Assembly: GCA_021372515.1 (NCBI GenBank)
Contig: JAJFUG010000008.1
Coordinates: 1-37,811 of the forward strand
Direction: 5' to 3'
From: a bacterium
Lineage (GTDB): Bacteria; Gemmatimonadota; Glassbacteria; GWA2-58-10
Length of the DNA: 37,811 nt
Below are positions 15,757-25,067 of this stretch, one piece after another (the first letter of the stretch is position 1; each line of letters begins with the position of its first letter). The translations under genes were made by a program, and so were the position numbers. A model generated the notes under the pieces. The model saw only the letters and a list, made by a program, of their open reading frames with translations. It ran no database searches and was not told the origin of the DNA.

Positions 15757-17496
15757 CTATTTCGATCCGGGCAGCGGCCCTGCGGTGTGTTTGCGCGGGG
15801 CCGATACGAGATCGCCGAACGCCGGCAGCAGCTCGAACTTGTCCAGCCAGCTCGTGTACATGATCCCCAGCGCGCCGGGGGTGGCATCCAGCGATGCGAG
15901 CCAGGCCGCGTCGTGGTCCAGGTTGTCGGCGTCGTAATAGCCGCAGGCGAACGTGCGGTAGCCCAGGTCGGAGAAGAATTTGAGGCTCTTGTCACGCACC
16001 TCGTAAAACCAGCAGGCGATGATGAGGCCCTTGGGCAGGTGCTCCCAGCTCTTGTCGTAGTTGCCGGCGCAGAGATAGTAGTTGTCGCCGTGACGGTTGT
16101 TGGCGTTGTGGTTGGGGTCGAACATGTCGGACCAGATGACGATCTCGGCGTTCGGGTCGGCGGCCTTGACTATCTCCACCTGTTTCTGCACGCAGTCGCC
16201 GATGATCTCGCCCATGCTCAGGTGGCGGTCGGCGCAGGCTTTGCAGGTGCCGCCCACCCGGACCTCGTCCACGTTCAGGAAATAGTACTTCGGGTGAAGG
16301 TGCTGCTTGATGAGCGGCACGGTGCGGCTCCAGATCTCGTAAACCTCGGGCTCGGACATGCAGCAGGTGACCTGGTCGTTGTAGATCTGGGTAGCGTGGT
16401 ACCAGCTCACGCGCAGGCGCTCGCCGGGCTTGATCCGCGAGCCGGGTAGAATGCCGATCCCGGGGCCGTCGTGCTCGAAATCGTAGTCCATCTGCGGGTC
16501 GGAGACAGGGGCGAAATCACGGCCTTCCTCATACTCCACCCCGCTTTTCTCGCCGCGTACGCTGAGCGGCGCTCCCGGACGGCGCAGCACGTTTACCAGG
16601 CCGATTTCCTCGATGGAGAGGTCGTCGAACCAGATCCGGCCCGGGGTGCGCTCCTGCACTCCGAACGAGATTTCCACCTTGTCGTTGCCGAAGCTGTTGA
16701 ACCCCACCTCGGCCTCGAACCAGTCGGAGGTCTTGGGGTCGCGGATGTTGCGGTAGCAGAGCTCCTGGTGTCCGGCCCCGATGGCGGTCAGGCGAAGGTT
16801 GCCCGAGCCGAAGGGCTGGCTTTCACCCATGTCCTCGACCTTGATCCAGACCCGCAGGCGGTAGCAGCGTTTCGGCTGGACCGGGATGCTCACGCTCAGG
16901 ACGCCGGCCCGGGAGCCCGCCTCCGCGCTTTCCAGGTTCTGGATGCGCAGGCCGGCCTGGCCGCCGTGGAACACCTCGCGGTCCAAGGCCACGCAGTCGG
17001 CCACGCTGTCGCTGAGGCTGAACCCGTCCGGATGCCCGTCCTGTCCGCTCTCGAAGCCGCCGTTGGGTATCCCGACCGCCGGGTCGGCGGTAAGGACAGC
17101 CTCGGTCTTGCCGGCCACGAACAGGGCATCCACCACGGGCATGCCCTCGGCCAGGTTGCGGTTGTGCGAGAGCAGGCCGCCGTTGTAGCCCACGTTCAGG
17201 CAACCGGCGGCGATATCGACATGCAGGCTGTCGCACAGGTCGCGCAGGTGGTACAGGCGGCGCAGGTAGTCCTCGCCCTTCTGGTCGATCTGGTCGAAAG
17301 CGGCGGAGAGCAGGAACCCGTTCAGCCCGTGCTCGTGGCCCACTTTCACCAAGCCCTCGACCCGGGCCAGCTCCTCGTCGCTCTGCAGTCCGGTGGAGAT
17401 GTAGTTCCAGCGGATCGGATAGACCGTGCCGCGGCTGCAGGAAACCGCGAGCAGCGCGGCCAGGGACAGTAATAAGAGCAAAATGTTACGCTTCAT
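15757..17496 (-). CDS. Lipoprotein of an unrecognised glycosidase-like family, paralogue A
   Basis: This 579-residue protein has a lipoprotein signal peptide (lipobox LAVSC, C20). The first barrel-like strands (about 25-130) are followed by a jelly-roll, carbohydrate-binding-module-like insertion (about 143-298; from IPNGGFESG to RIWFDDLSI). The remaining TIM-barrel-like half has conserved SEP (381-383), FLNVDE (D410-E411), GTCKAC (C418, C421) and IWSDMFDPNHNA (455-465). An adjacent Asp-Glu pair after a hydrophobic strand recalls GH20-type catalytic residues, so hydrolysis of an N-acetylated or similar sugar is possible but unproven. AGGGAGAA precedes the start. It is last in a run of six minus-strand genes and lies 24 bases after paralogue B. 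Confidence 0.7.
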   Translation of the reverse strand: MKRNILLLLLSLAALLAVSCSRGTVYPIRWNYISTGLQSDEELARVEGLVKVGHEHGLNGFLLSAAFDQIDQKGEDYLRRLYHLRDLCDSLHVDIAAGCLNVGYNGGLLSHNRNLAEGMPVVDALFVAGKTEAVLTADPAVGIPNGGFESGQDGHPDGFSLSDSVADCVALDREVFHGGQAGLRIQNLESAEAGSRAGVLSVSIPVQPKRCYRLRVWIKVEDMGESQPFGSGNLRLTAIGAGHQELCYRNIRDPKTSDWFEAEVGFNSFGNDKVEISFGVQERTPGRIWFDDLSIEEIGLVNVLRRPGAPLSVRGEKSGVEYEEGRDFAPVSDPQMDYDFEHDGPGIGILPGSRIKPGERLRVSWYHATQIYNDQVTCCMSEPEVYEIWSRTVPLIKQHLHPKYYFLNVDEVRVGGTCKACADRHLSMGEIIGDCVQKQVEIVKAADPNAEIVIWSDMFDPNHNANNRHGDNYYLCAGNYDKSWEHLPKGLIIACWFYEVRDKSLKFFSDLGYRTFACGYYDADNLDHDAAWLASLDATPGALGIMYTSWLDKFELLPAFGDLVSAPRKHTAGPLPGSK

Positions 17497-17520
17497 TTTC
17501 GATTCTCCCTGTGAAGAGGC

Positions 17521-19239
17521 TTACTTGAGTTTCCGGTTGACCAGGTCGCCGAACTGCGAAAGGGCATTGAAATTCTCGTTCCAGGTTGTGTACATGATCC
17601 CCACCGCGCCGCTGGTGGCATCCAGGGATTTGAGCCAGCCGCGGGCGGTGTCGAGGCCACCGGAGCTTGAGCCGAGGGTGCGCAGGCCCAGGCTGTTGAA
17701 ATGCGCCAGGCTCTTGTCGCGCACCTCGCCATACCAGCAGACCATGATCACGTCCTTGGGCAGGTAGTTCCAGGAGCCCTCGAACGTCCCGTCCACATGG
17801 TAATAGTAGTTCTGGCCGTGCTGGTTCCCGGCGTTGTGGTTGGGGTCGAACATGTCGGTCCAGACGAAGATTTCGGCATCCGGGTTGATCGACTTGACTA
17901 TGTCGCGCTGACGGGTGATGCAGTCGGCGGCCAACTGTCCGGGGGTCAGGCCGCGGGCCTTGCAGGTCTCGCAGTTGCCGCACATGCGCAGCTCGTCCAG
18001 GCCAAAGAAATACTTCTTCGGCTTGATGATCCCGTCCAGCAGGGTGATCACCTGGCGGCAGATGTCATAGTAGCGCGGCTCGGAGATGCAGGCCGGGGTC
18101 TGGCCGTTGTAGATCGGGTAGTTGTTGTAGAAACTGACCCGCAGGCGCTCGCCCTCTTTGATGTAGCCGCCGGGGATGATCCGGATGGCCGGGGCGGGAT
18201 GGTCGAAGAGCAGGGTCTTGAGCGGGTCCTCGACCCGGGCGAAGTCACGGCCCTCGGTGTAAACCTGGCCGCTCTTGTCGGACTTGACCACCAGCGGGGC
18301 GCCCTCGCGGCGGATCACGTTGATCAGGCCTTCCTCGGCGATACTGTAGTCATCGATCCAGAACTTGCCGCTCTTGCCCGAGGGGCAGCCGACCGAGACA
18401 GTCACATCGGTGTTTTCCAGGCTGTTGAACCCGACCTGGGCCAGCACCCAGCCGTCCGAGGTGGCCGGCACCACCGGGATGTAGTACTGCAAGCGGCGGC
18501 CGTTCGCCCCCTGGACCAGCATCGGGAACACATCCCCGCGGCCGTCCAGGCCCTGGGTCCTGACCCAGCAGCTCAGGCGGTAGCAGCGTCCGGGGTGCAC
18601 AGGGATTTTGCGCGAGACCAGGGAACCCCAGTCCTGGAACTCACCCGACAGGTCGGCGATCTGGTCGGTCATCTCGACCCGCAGCGAGTTCTTGCCGCTC
18701 TTGCACACTTTGCTGTCCAGGCTGAGCAGGGCGCCTTTCTTGACTACCTGCTCCCAGCCGGCGGGCAGCGTCCCCGCGGCTTCCTCGAACCCGCCGTTGG
18801 GGATCGAGACAGCCGGGTCGGGAACCACATTCGCCAGGCCGCCTTTGACCTCGAACAGGACATCCTTGACCGGCAGGCCCTCCAGAAGGTTCTTGTCCCA
18901 GGCCAGGGTGGGCGCGTTGTAGCCCATCGGGCAGACTCCCGGGATCAGCTCCACGTCGCAACTGTCGCAGATACGCTTGATTTCGTAGAGGTTCTTTACG
19001 TTGTAAGGCGGCTCCAGGGGCAGACGGTCGAGCATGGCGCTCAGGATAATGCCGTTGAGGCCGTGGTCCTTGGCCGTGCGGGCCAGATTGCGCACCAGCT
19101 CCACCTGGGCCATGTCTTCCAGGGCTTTGCCGTGCAGGTAAATGAAGCGGTAGGGATAGATTTTTCCCTGCTGCGCATTGGCGTTGACTGCTCCCAGGGC
19201 CAGGAACGCCAGCAGTGCCAGGACGAAGAATCTTTTCAT
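17521..19239 (-). CDS. Secreted protein of the same glycosidase-like family, paralogue B
   Basis: This 572-residue protein has a conventional signal peptide (about 1-22, ending NANA) and no lipobox, unlike its two neighbours. It is probably periplasmic or released. The order of parts is the same: an N-terminal half-barrel, a jelly-roll-like insertion (about 147-300; SIPNGGFEE to FWIDDYSI) and a C-terminal half with SEP (386-388), FFGLDE (D415-E416), GNCETC (C423, C426; extra C420) and VWTDMFDPNHNA (459-470). The Asp-Glu pair and DPNHN are strictly kept among the three copies, which marks them as likely active-site residues. AAGGAGAGAGG precedes the start. Confidence 0.7.
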   Translation of the reverse strand: MKRFFVLALLAFLALGAVNANAQQGKIYPYRFIYLHGKALEDMAQVELVRNLARTAKDHGLNGIILSAMLDRLPLEPPYNVKNLYEIKRICDSCDVELIPGVCPMGYNAPTLAWDKNLLEGLPVKDVLFEVKGGLANVVPDPAVSIPNGGFEEAAGTLPAGWEQVVKKGALLSLDSKVCKSGKNSLRVEMTDQIADLSGEFQDWGSLVSRKIPVHPGRCYRLSCWVRTQGLDGRGDVFPMLVQGANGRRLQYYIPVVPATSDGWVLAQVGFNSLENTDVTVSVGCPSGKSGKFWIDDYSIAEEGLINVIRREGAPLVVKSDKSGQVYTEGRDFARVEDPLKTLLFDHPAPAIRIIPGGYIKEGERLRVSFYNNYPIYNGQTPACISEPRYYDICRQVITLLDGIIKPKKYFFGLDELRMCGNCETCKARGLTPGQLAADCITRQRDIVKSINPDAEIFVWTDMFDPNHNAGNQHGQNYYYHVDGTFEGSWNYLPKDVIMVCWYGEVRDKSLAHFNSLGLRTLGSSSGGLDTARGWLKSLDATSGAVGIMYTTWNENFNALSQFGDLVNRKLK

Positions 19240-19345
19240 GGACCTCTCTCCTTAAATCGTTCGGGTTAACAACTATTCGGACACTCTATCTCGTCGCCCG
19301 TAAGGAAAATACACCCCACGGCCGGGGCCGCGGGGGATAAGGAGG

Positions 19346-19375
19346 GCAGGGGCAGCCACGGTGGACCGCCCCTGC
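19346..19375. repeat. Imperfect AGGGGC/GCCCCT palindrome
   Basis: GCAGGGGC (19346-19353) pairs with GCCCCTGC (19368-19375), with an inner CCAC-G-GTGG stem (19356-19364). It lies in the 177-base gap between paralogues B and C and shares its outer stem with the palindrome at 15696. It could be a REP-like element or a site that reduces read-through within the operon. Confidence 0.5.
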
Positions 19376-19416
19376 GCAGTACTCAACTTTGTCCCGGCCT
19401 GAACCGTTAACCGGCA

Positions 19417-21141
19417 TCAGAGCTTGGGCCGCTCGGCCTTGGAGACCAGGTCGCCGAAATCGGGCAGCAGGGCGTATTTCTCCAGCCAGGTGGTGTAGAT
19501 GATGCCGCTGGCGCCCGGGGTCTTGCTCAGGGATTCGAGCCAGCCCTTGATGTTCTCCAGGTCGTCCCCGTCGTAGTAGGACGCTCCGATGGTGCGGAAG
19601 CCCAGGCCCGAGAAATGGGCCAGGCTCTTCTCGCGCATGTCGTACCACCAGCAGGCCACGACCAGGTCCTTGGGGATATGCTCCCAGGAGCCGTAGTAGT
19701 TCTCGGGCACGTGGTAGTAGTAGGGCCGCTTGTTCGTGGCGTTGTGGTTGGGGTCGATCATGTCGGACCAGATGAATATCTCGGCCTCGGGCTCGACTTC
19801 CTTGATGATGCCATAAGCCTTGGTGATGCAGTCGCCCAGGATTTCGGCCATGGGCAGGTGGCGCTCGGTGCAGGCGGCGCAGGTGCCGCCCGCGCGGATC
19901 TCGTCCATGTGGAAGAAATATTTCTTGAAGCCGAACTTCTCTTTCATCAGACGGGCGTTGTCGCGCCAGATTTCGTAGGTCTTTGGCTCGCTCATGCAGA
20001 TCGTGACCTGGCCGTCGTAGACATGCGTGCCGTGGTAGTAGCTGACGCGCAGCCGCTCGCCGTCCTTGATCGCTCCGCCCTCGATCAGCTTGATCGACGG
20101 GCAGTCGTGGTCCCAGTCGAAATTGAGGTTCGGGTCTGATACCTCGGCGAAATCCTTACCCTCCTCGTAGAGCGTGCCGTCCTTGTCGCTCTTGACCAGC
20201 AGCGGGCAGCCGGGGCGGCGCAGCACGTTGACCAGACCCACCTCGCGCACCTCGAGGCCGTCCAGCCAGAACTTGCCGGCCGACTCGCCGCTGGGGCCCA
20301 GCACTATTTTCACCTTGTCGTAGCCCAGGCTGTTGAAGCCCAGGTTGACCTGCTGCCAGTCGCCGCCGGCGGGGGCGTTGATGTTGATCCATTCGAGCTG
20401 GTGGTTGTCCTCGGCGGCGTAGGTCTTGATCCGCACGTTGCCCGAGCTGAACGGCTTGGAGGCGTCCAGTCCCTCGGTCTTCAGCCAGGCGCTCACGCGG
20501 TAGGTGCGCCCCGGCTTGACCGCGAAAGTCTGGCTGAGCGCGATGCGCTCGTGGTGCTCGTCCTCATCCAGGGTGTCGGCCGCCGACTCGAAACGCAGGG
20601 CGGCCTTGCCCTCCTTGACCGTTTCCTTGTCCACGAACACCTTGCCCGCGGTGTCGCCCTGGTAGTCGAAATCGGCGATCTTGTCCCCCTCGACCTTCTC
20701 GAAGGAGCCGTTCTTCAGGCCCTCGGGCGAATCGGGAGTGAACGTGGCCTCACCGCCCTTGACCACGAACAGGGCGTCCGTGACCGGCAGGCCCTCGGCC
20801 AGGTTGCGGTCGTGGGCCAGCGAGGTGCCGCCGTAACCGATGGAGAAAATAGAGGGGATGATCTCCACCCCGCGCTCCTCGGCGAATTTTTTCACCGCGC
20901 CCAGGCGGTCGACGTACTCGGCCGGCTGCATGTCCAGATGGTCACAGCCGCAGGAGAAGAGGATACCGTTGAGGCCGTGGTCGGCCGCGGTCTGGATAAT
21001 CTGCTCCACCTTGCTCACGTCTTCATCGCTGCGCAGGCTGTTGGAGACATAGACCCAGCGGTAGGGATAGCGGTTGTCTGTCTTGCCGCAGGCGGCCAGG
21101 CAGACCAGGCTGAACAGCAGGACTGCGGACAGGGTTCTCAT
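19417..21141 (-). CDS. Lipoprotein of the same glycosidase-like family, paralogue C
   Basis: This 574-residue protein has a lipoprotein signal peptide (lipobox LAAC, C18). The start at 21141 is chosen because AAGGAG lies nine bases upstream and the signal peptide begins there; an ATG at 21195 would add 18 residues with no signal character. The architecture matches paralogues A and B: a half-barrel (about 24-130), a jelly-roll-like insertion (about 143-300), then SEP (384-386), FFHMDE (D413-E414), GTCAAC (C421, C424) and IWSDMIDPNHNA (457-468). Identity with A looks higher than with B. Lipid anchoring suggests it works at a membrane surface, perhaps together with paralogue A. Confidence 0.7.
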   Translation of the reverse strand: MRTLSAVLLFSLVCLAACGKTDNRYPYRWVYVSNSLRSDEDVSKVEQIIQTAADHGLNGILFSCGCDHLDMQPAEYVDRLGAVKKFAEERGVEIIPSIFSIGYGGTSLAHDRNLAEGLPVTDALFVVKGGEATFTPDSPEGLKNGSFEKVEGDKIADFDYQGDTAGKVFVDKETVKEGKAALRFESAADTLDEDEHHERIALSQTFAVKPGRTYRVSAWLKTEGLDASKPFSSGNVRIKTYAAEDNHQLEWININAPAGGDWQQVNLGFNSLGYDKVKIVLGPSGESAGKFWLDGLEVREVGLVNVLRRPGCPLLVKSDKDGTLYEEGKDFAEVSDPNLNFDWDHDCPSIKLIEGGAIKDGERLRVSYYHGTHVYDGQVTICMSEPKTYEIWRDNARLMKEKFGFKKYFFHMDEIRAGGTCAACTERHLPMAEILGDCITKAYGIIKEVEPEAEIFIWSDMIDPNHNATNKRPYYYHVPENYYGSWEHIPKDLVVACWWYDMREKSLAHFSGLGFRTIGASYYDGDDLENIKGWLESLSKTPGASGIIYTTWLEKYALLPDFGDLVSKAERPKL

Positions 21142-21204
21142 CGAGCCGGACTCCTTGAGCGGGTTAAAGTGACCGGACACACCTCGGTTAAGCAACCTCG
21201 AACC

Positions 21205-22608
21205 TTATCTTATCGTCAGAGCACCCACCTTGTACCAACCGTCCGCCTGACGGCCCTGGATGGCGAGTTTGACCTTTGGCTGGCCGTCCGCCGGATCGAC
21301 CAGGCCCACCAGAAAGTCATAGCTGCCGGCGGCGAGCTGCGGCGGCGCCTGGAGCGCGGCGCTCACCTTTGTCTCGCCGGGCAGCCAGCCGCACACCGCC
21401 TGGCCGGTCGGGCAGACCGTGGTCTCGCCGGTCTGGGGGTGGCGCAGGGCCAGAGTCAGCTCGTATCGTCCGTAGCAGGGGGCCACGCCGCGGTTGAGCC
21501 AGTTCATCTCCACGTTCAGCGAGTCCCCGGCGAAAACCTTCTCCGGGTAGTCGAGCGAGGCCAGGACAAAACGGTAGCCCATGCGCTTGAGGAACTTGTC
21601 CACGTTGGGGCGGATGGCCTCGGGCACGTCGAACGACTTGTTGTTCAGCACCGAGATGTGCCAGTCCAGGGCCTGGTTCAGGATCGAGTCGACATCCCAG
21701 CCCTGCTCGGCCCAGTAGCCCATGTTCCAGCAGGTCTCGAACACCACCGGGGCGGTTTTCCAGACCTCGGGCGGGACAAACTTGCCGATTATGCGCGGGT
21801 AGCGGTTGAGCTGGTGGTTTTCGCCGTTGCCGTTCTCGTCGACAAACTCGCCCACGCTCATGTCACCCAGGCAGTCGGCGCGCCAGCCGGTTCCGCGCGA
21901 GATGGCGTAGGCCGTGGCCGGACTTTCCTCGAGGTTCATCACCAGCGGGGTCTTCTTGAAATTGTCCACGTAGAGGTCGATCACTTTCTCGTGGTTTTCG
22001 AGCGTGGGCATGGGCAGCGGCAGGCCCTCGGTGTGCCACTCGCCCCAGCGTCCGACCGAGCCGATATCCATGTGGTCCAGGTCGGGGTGTCCGTCGTAGC
22101 GCGCCGCCAGGGCTCGGATCAGGGCGCCGTGTTTTTCCAGGAACAGCGGGTCGTCGTAATCCGGCTGCCAGTGCTGCCTGTCCGGGTAGAGCCAGCCCTT
22201 GGCCCCGCTGTGCACGTACCAGAGCGGGACTTCGTACTTGACCGTGACCGACTTGTCGGCCACCTCGTGCCCGTTCTGGCACATCACGCGGAAAGCCAGG
22301 CGCTGGCCGTGGGCGTGGCAGAGCGCCAGGACCGAGTCGATCAGCGCGAAATTGACCTGGCCCTCCACGGGCTCCAGCACGTCCCAGTACCAGCGGAAAT
22401 AGGCAATGGAGCATTCCGGGTAATGGGCGTTGATTGGGTCGCCGTTGAAACTGTAGAACGTGGTGAACCCTATCCCGGGGTTGACCAGCACCTCGTCGGT
22501 CTCCACAGGATTGACCGTGACCGTGCGGGTCTTGGCGCAGCCGGCGGCCTGCGCGAGCAGAAGGGCGGCAAAAGCCGGGACAAGCAGCCATCTCGTTCCA
22601 GAAAGCAT
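21205..22608 (-). CDS. DUF4832/DUF4874-type lipoprotein with GH-A-like barrel
   Basis: This 467-residue protein has a lipobox signal peptide (LAQAAGC, C24). The N-terminal part (about 40-330) has the TIM-barrel pattern of DUF4874/DUF4832 proteins: NPGIGFTTF, FRWYWDVLEPVEG, then DIGSVGRWGEWH with E190 and VVFETCWN with E291. Two conserved glutamates in these positions are what a retaining clan GH-A glycosidase would have, but activity for the family is not established as far as I know. A C-terminal beta-sandwich (about 345-467) follows. GTGGAGG supports the start at 22608; an alternative ATG at 22629 overlaps the upstream stop as ATGA. Coupling with the GH74-like gene is therefore likely either way. 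Confidence 0.72.
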   Translation of the reverse strand: MLSGTRWLLVPAFAALLLAQAAGCAKTRTVTVNPVETDEVLVNPGIGFTTFYSFNGDPINAHYPECSIAYFRWYWDVLEPVEGQVNFALIDSVLALCHAHGQRLAFRVMCQNGHEVADKSVTVKYEVPLWYVHSGAKGWLYPDRQHWQPDYDDPLFLEKHGALIRALAARYDGHPDLDHMDIGSVGRWGEWHTEGLPLPMPTLENHEKVIDLYVDNFKKTPLVMNLEESPATAYAISRGTGWRADCLGDMSVGEFVDENGNGENHQLNRYPRIIGKFVPPEVWKTAPVVFETCWNMGYWAEQGWDVDSILNQALDWHISVLNNKSFDVPEAIRPNVDKFLKRMGYRFVLASLDYPEKVFAGDSLNVEMNWLNRGVAPCYGRYELTLALRHPQTGETTVCPTGQAVCGWLPGETKVSAALQAPPQLAAGSYDFLVGLVDPADGQPKVKLAIQGRQADGWYKVGALTIR

Positions 22609-22625
22609 AAGGCCTCCACTGGAGT

Positions 22626-25067
22626 TCATTTGCCGTTCCAACGCAGGAAAGAGCCGTCCACGATATCCTCCAGGCTGTCCGGCGCGCCCGCGGCCGGGCC
22701 GTGGAACACGCTGCCGCCGAACGAGGTGAGGTAGAGCCAGCCCGGACGCTGCGGGTCGGGCACGGGACGGTGGCCGTACTTGAAATTGTAGCCCCGGATT
22801 TTCCGCCAGCTGGCCCCGCGGTCGTGGCTCACAAAGGCGGCGCTGTCGAAGGTGTTGATGTAGACTGTGGCCGGGTCGGCCGGGTCCACGGCCGCGGCGT
22901 AGACATGCGCGTCCTCGTCGAACACCCGCTGCCAGGATTTGCCGCCGTCCTCGGAGCGCAGCAGCCCGCCGCCGCGCTCGACGCCGTCACGCGGCCAAGG
23001 CCAGCAGCTCAGGTACATGCGCTCGGGGTCGGAGGGGTCTATCACCAGGTCGTTGGGATCGTCGACCCCCGCGGGCAGTTCCACCGGCTGCCAGGAGGCG
23101 GCGCCATCCGTGCTCGTGAAAACCGCCCCTCGGGTGACCTGGCGCTCCCGCAGGGAGCGGCAGACCACGAGGAACAGGGTCCCGTCCGGCTTGCGCGCCA
23201 TGCGCCAGGCGGATCGGCAGGCCTCGCCCAGGCCCGTATTGGCCGCGCGCCAGGAGAGGCCGTCATCCACCGACTTGTAGACCCCCCAGGGCAGGGAGCA
23301 GACATACAGCGTGCGGCTGCCGGCCGGGCTGGACGGGTCGAGCAGGATATGGGTGCAGACCGCCGAGGGCGGCAGGCCCGCGTTACTGGGCTTCCAGCTC
23401 AGGCCGCCGTCATCCGAGACCGCCACGCCGCCCTGGAATTGACCGTTCAGCAGCCGGCCGTCGCGGAACATCTTGAGCCGCGGAAGGTCGTGGCAGTCGG
23501 AGCGCACGCTGAACACGCGGCCGCGCACCTCGGGGTCGAACTCCAGCCAGTAGGTGGTGTTGATCCATTCCAGCGGGATGCCCTTGAGGCTGTGGAACCA
23601 GCTCTTGCCGCCGTTGAAAGTGTGCCAGAGGCCGATGTCGGTGTAGGAGATGAAAAAGTGCTGCGGGTCGAAGGGGTCGAAATGCACGCCGTAGGTGGTG
23701 GTGACATCGATCCCGCGGGTGCTCCAGGAGCCGTCCGGATGGCTGTCGGTGTAGAGCTGGGTCCAGCTCTTGCCGCCGTCGCGGGTGGCGTAGGTGCGGT
23801 TGTCGGTCACGTAGCAGATATCCGGGTCCACCGGGCTGACCCCGAACGAGTGCGGCGACTCGCCCCACTCGGGGCCGTAGTCCAGGGTCTCCCACTCGGG
23901 GGTCAGGTTGTTCGACCAGACCGTGTCCTCGTCCGCCTGGTAGACCCAGCTCCAATGCTCCCCGGCATCCGTGGTGCGCAGCACGCCGAACTTGCGGTCA
24001 CGCTGCGGGCGCTGGGGTTTCCAGTATATCTCATCAATGTAGACATGCGCCGAGAGGTAGACATTGGAGGGAGAGTTCCGGCAGACCGCCAGGGTTTTGA
24101 AATAGGGCGCCTGGGCCGTGAGCGGATAGCTGTCCAGCAGGCCCCCCACGGCCTGGGTCCAGCCCGCTCCGCCGTCCCGGCTGACATACACCCCGCCGGC
24201 GACAGAGTCACCGCTGGTCTGCATCGCGCTCAGGATATAGAACAGTGTGCCCTCGGCCCCGCTGCCGCCGTCCGCCGCGAGCACCCGCCCGACCGGCAGG
24301 GGGAAATCCTGCCGCTCGGTGCTCTTGCTGGAGAGCCGGGCGCAGGCGCGGTCGGTGACCACGGTCACCGTACCCTCCAGACCGAGCCAGCTTCCCGGGA
24401 AAAGGGCCAGCACCTGAGAGCCGGGGACCTCACCCAGAGTGCGCCACGTGGCCCCGTGGTCTTCCGAGAACAGGACTTTCGCGCTCTCGCGGCCCGGGCG
24501 CGGCCCGGTGACCGCGTTGACCGTGCCCGGGGCGGAAAGGCCGAGGAAAATCCGGTTGTTGTCCGCCGGGTCAACCAGCACCTGCGAAATCTGGCCGTCC
24601 GGCATCCCGTCACGCGTCTCGTACCACTGCTCGGCGTGGTCGCCCACCATATGCTCGGCCAGGACATTCTTCGGGTCGGGGTAGATGAGCTTCCAGGTCA
24701 GGCCGCGGTCGGCCGAGCGATAGAGGCCGGTGTTGGAGGCGTAGACCGTGTTGGCGTCCAGCGGGTCGAACTCGAAATCGAGGATCACGGTGCGGAGGTT
24801 GAACATGCGCCAGTGCGCGCCGCCGTCCCAGGTGAGCTGCGCGCCCGACATGTCGCAGCGCGAGAGCACGAAATCCGGGTCGAAGGGGCTGACCGTGCAG
24901 ACAAAATGGCTCCCGCCGCCGCCGGGGCCGATCCGGGTCCAGCCGGCAGCGGAGTCCGCGACTGACGGAGTGGATTCAGCAACCGGGACGCCCGTCTTGC
25001 CGCAGCCGGCAGCCAGGGCCGCGGCCAGCAGAAAAGTCAGGCACGAAAGCGCGTCGCTCCTGTGCAT
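22626..25067 (-). CDS. GH74-like lipoprotein with Asp-box beta-propellers
   Basis: This 813-residue protein has a lipoprotein signal peptide (ALAAGC, C22). At least eleven Asp-box (SxDxGxxW) motifs are spread along it, for example YRSADRGLTW, LFSEDHGATW, YVSRDGGAGW, YATRDGGKSW, VSDDGGLSW and LRSEDGGKSW. That number and the length fit two seven-bladed propellers as in GH74 xyloglucanases and oligoxyloglucan hydrolases. The N-terminal block PGGGGSHF...SPFDPDFVLSRCDMSGAQ resembles the GH74 opening, with D72 in the place of one catalytic Asp. Sortilin/BNR proteins of unknown function look similar, so xyloglucan specificity is only a suggestion. The start at 25067 has AAAGGAAAG before it and begins the signal peptide; 25148 is rejected. 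Confidence 0.78.
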   Translation of the reverse strand: MHRSDALSCLTFLLAAALAAGCGKTGVPVAESTPSVADSAAGWTRIGPGGGGSHFVCTVSPFDPDFVLSRCDMSGAQLTWDGGAHWRMFNLRTVILDFEFDPLDANTVYASNTGLYRSADRGLTWKLIYPDPKNVLAEHMVGDHAEQWYETRDGMPDGQISQVLVDPADNNRIFLGLSAPGTVNAVTGPRPGRESAKVLFSEDHGATWRTLGEVPGSQVLALFPGSWLGLEGTVTVVTDRACARLSSKSTERQDFPLPVGRVLAADGGSGAEGTLFYILSAMQTSGDSVAGGVYVSRDGGAGWTQAVGGLLDSYPLTAQAPYFKTLAVCRNSPSNVYLSAHVYIDEIYWKPQRPQRDRKFGVLRTTDAGEHWSWVYQADEDTVWSNNLTPEWETLDYGPEWGESPHSFGVSPVDPDICYVTDNRTYATRDGGKSWTQLYTDSHPDGSWSTRGIDVTTTYGVHFDPFDPQHFFISYTDIGLWHTFNGGKSWFHSLKGIPLEWINTTYWLEFDPEVRGRVFSVRSDCHDLPRLKMFRDGRLLNGQFQGGVAVSDDGGLSWKPSNAGLPPSAVCTHILLDPSSPAGSRTLYVCSLPWGVYKSVDDGLSWRAANTGLGEACRSAWRMARKPDGTLFLVVCRSLRERQVTRGAVFTSTDGAASWQPVELPAGVDDPNDLVIDPSDPERMYLSCWPWPRDGVERGGGLLRSEDGGKSWQRVFDEDAHVYAAAVDPADPATVYINTFDSAAFVSHDRGASWRKIRGYNFKYGHRPVPDPQRPGWLYLTSFGGSVFHGPAAGAPDSLEDIVDGSFLRWNGK

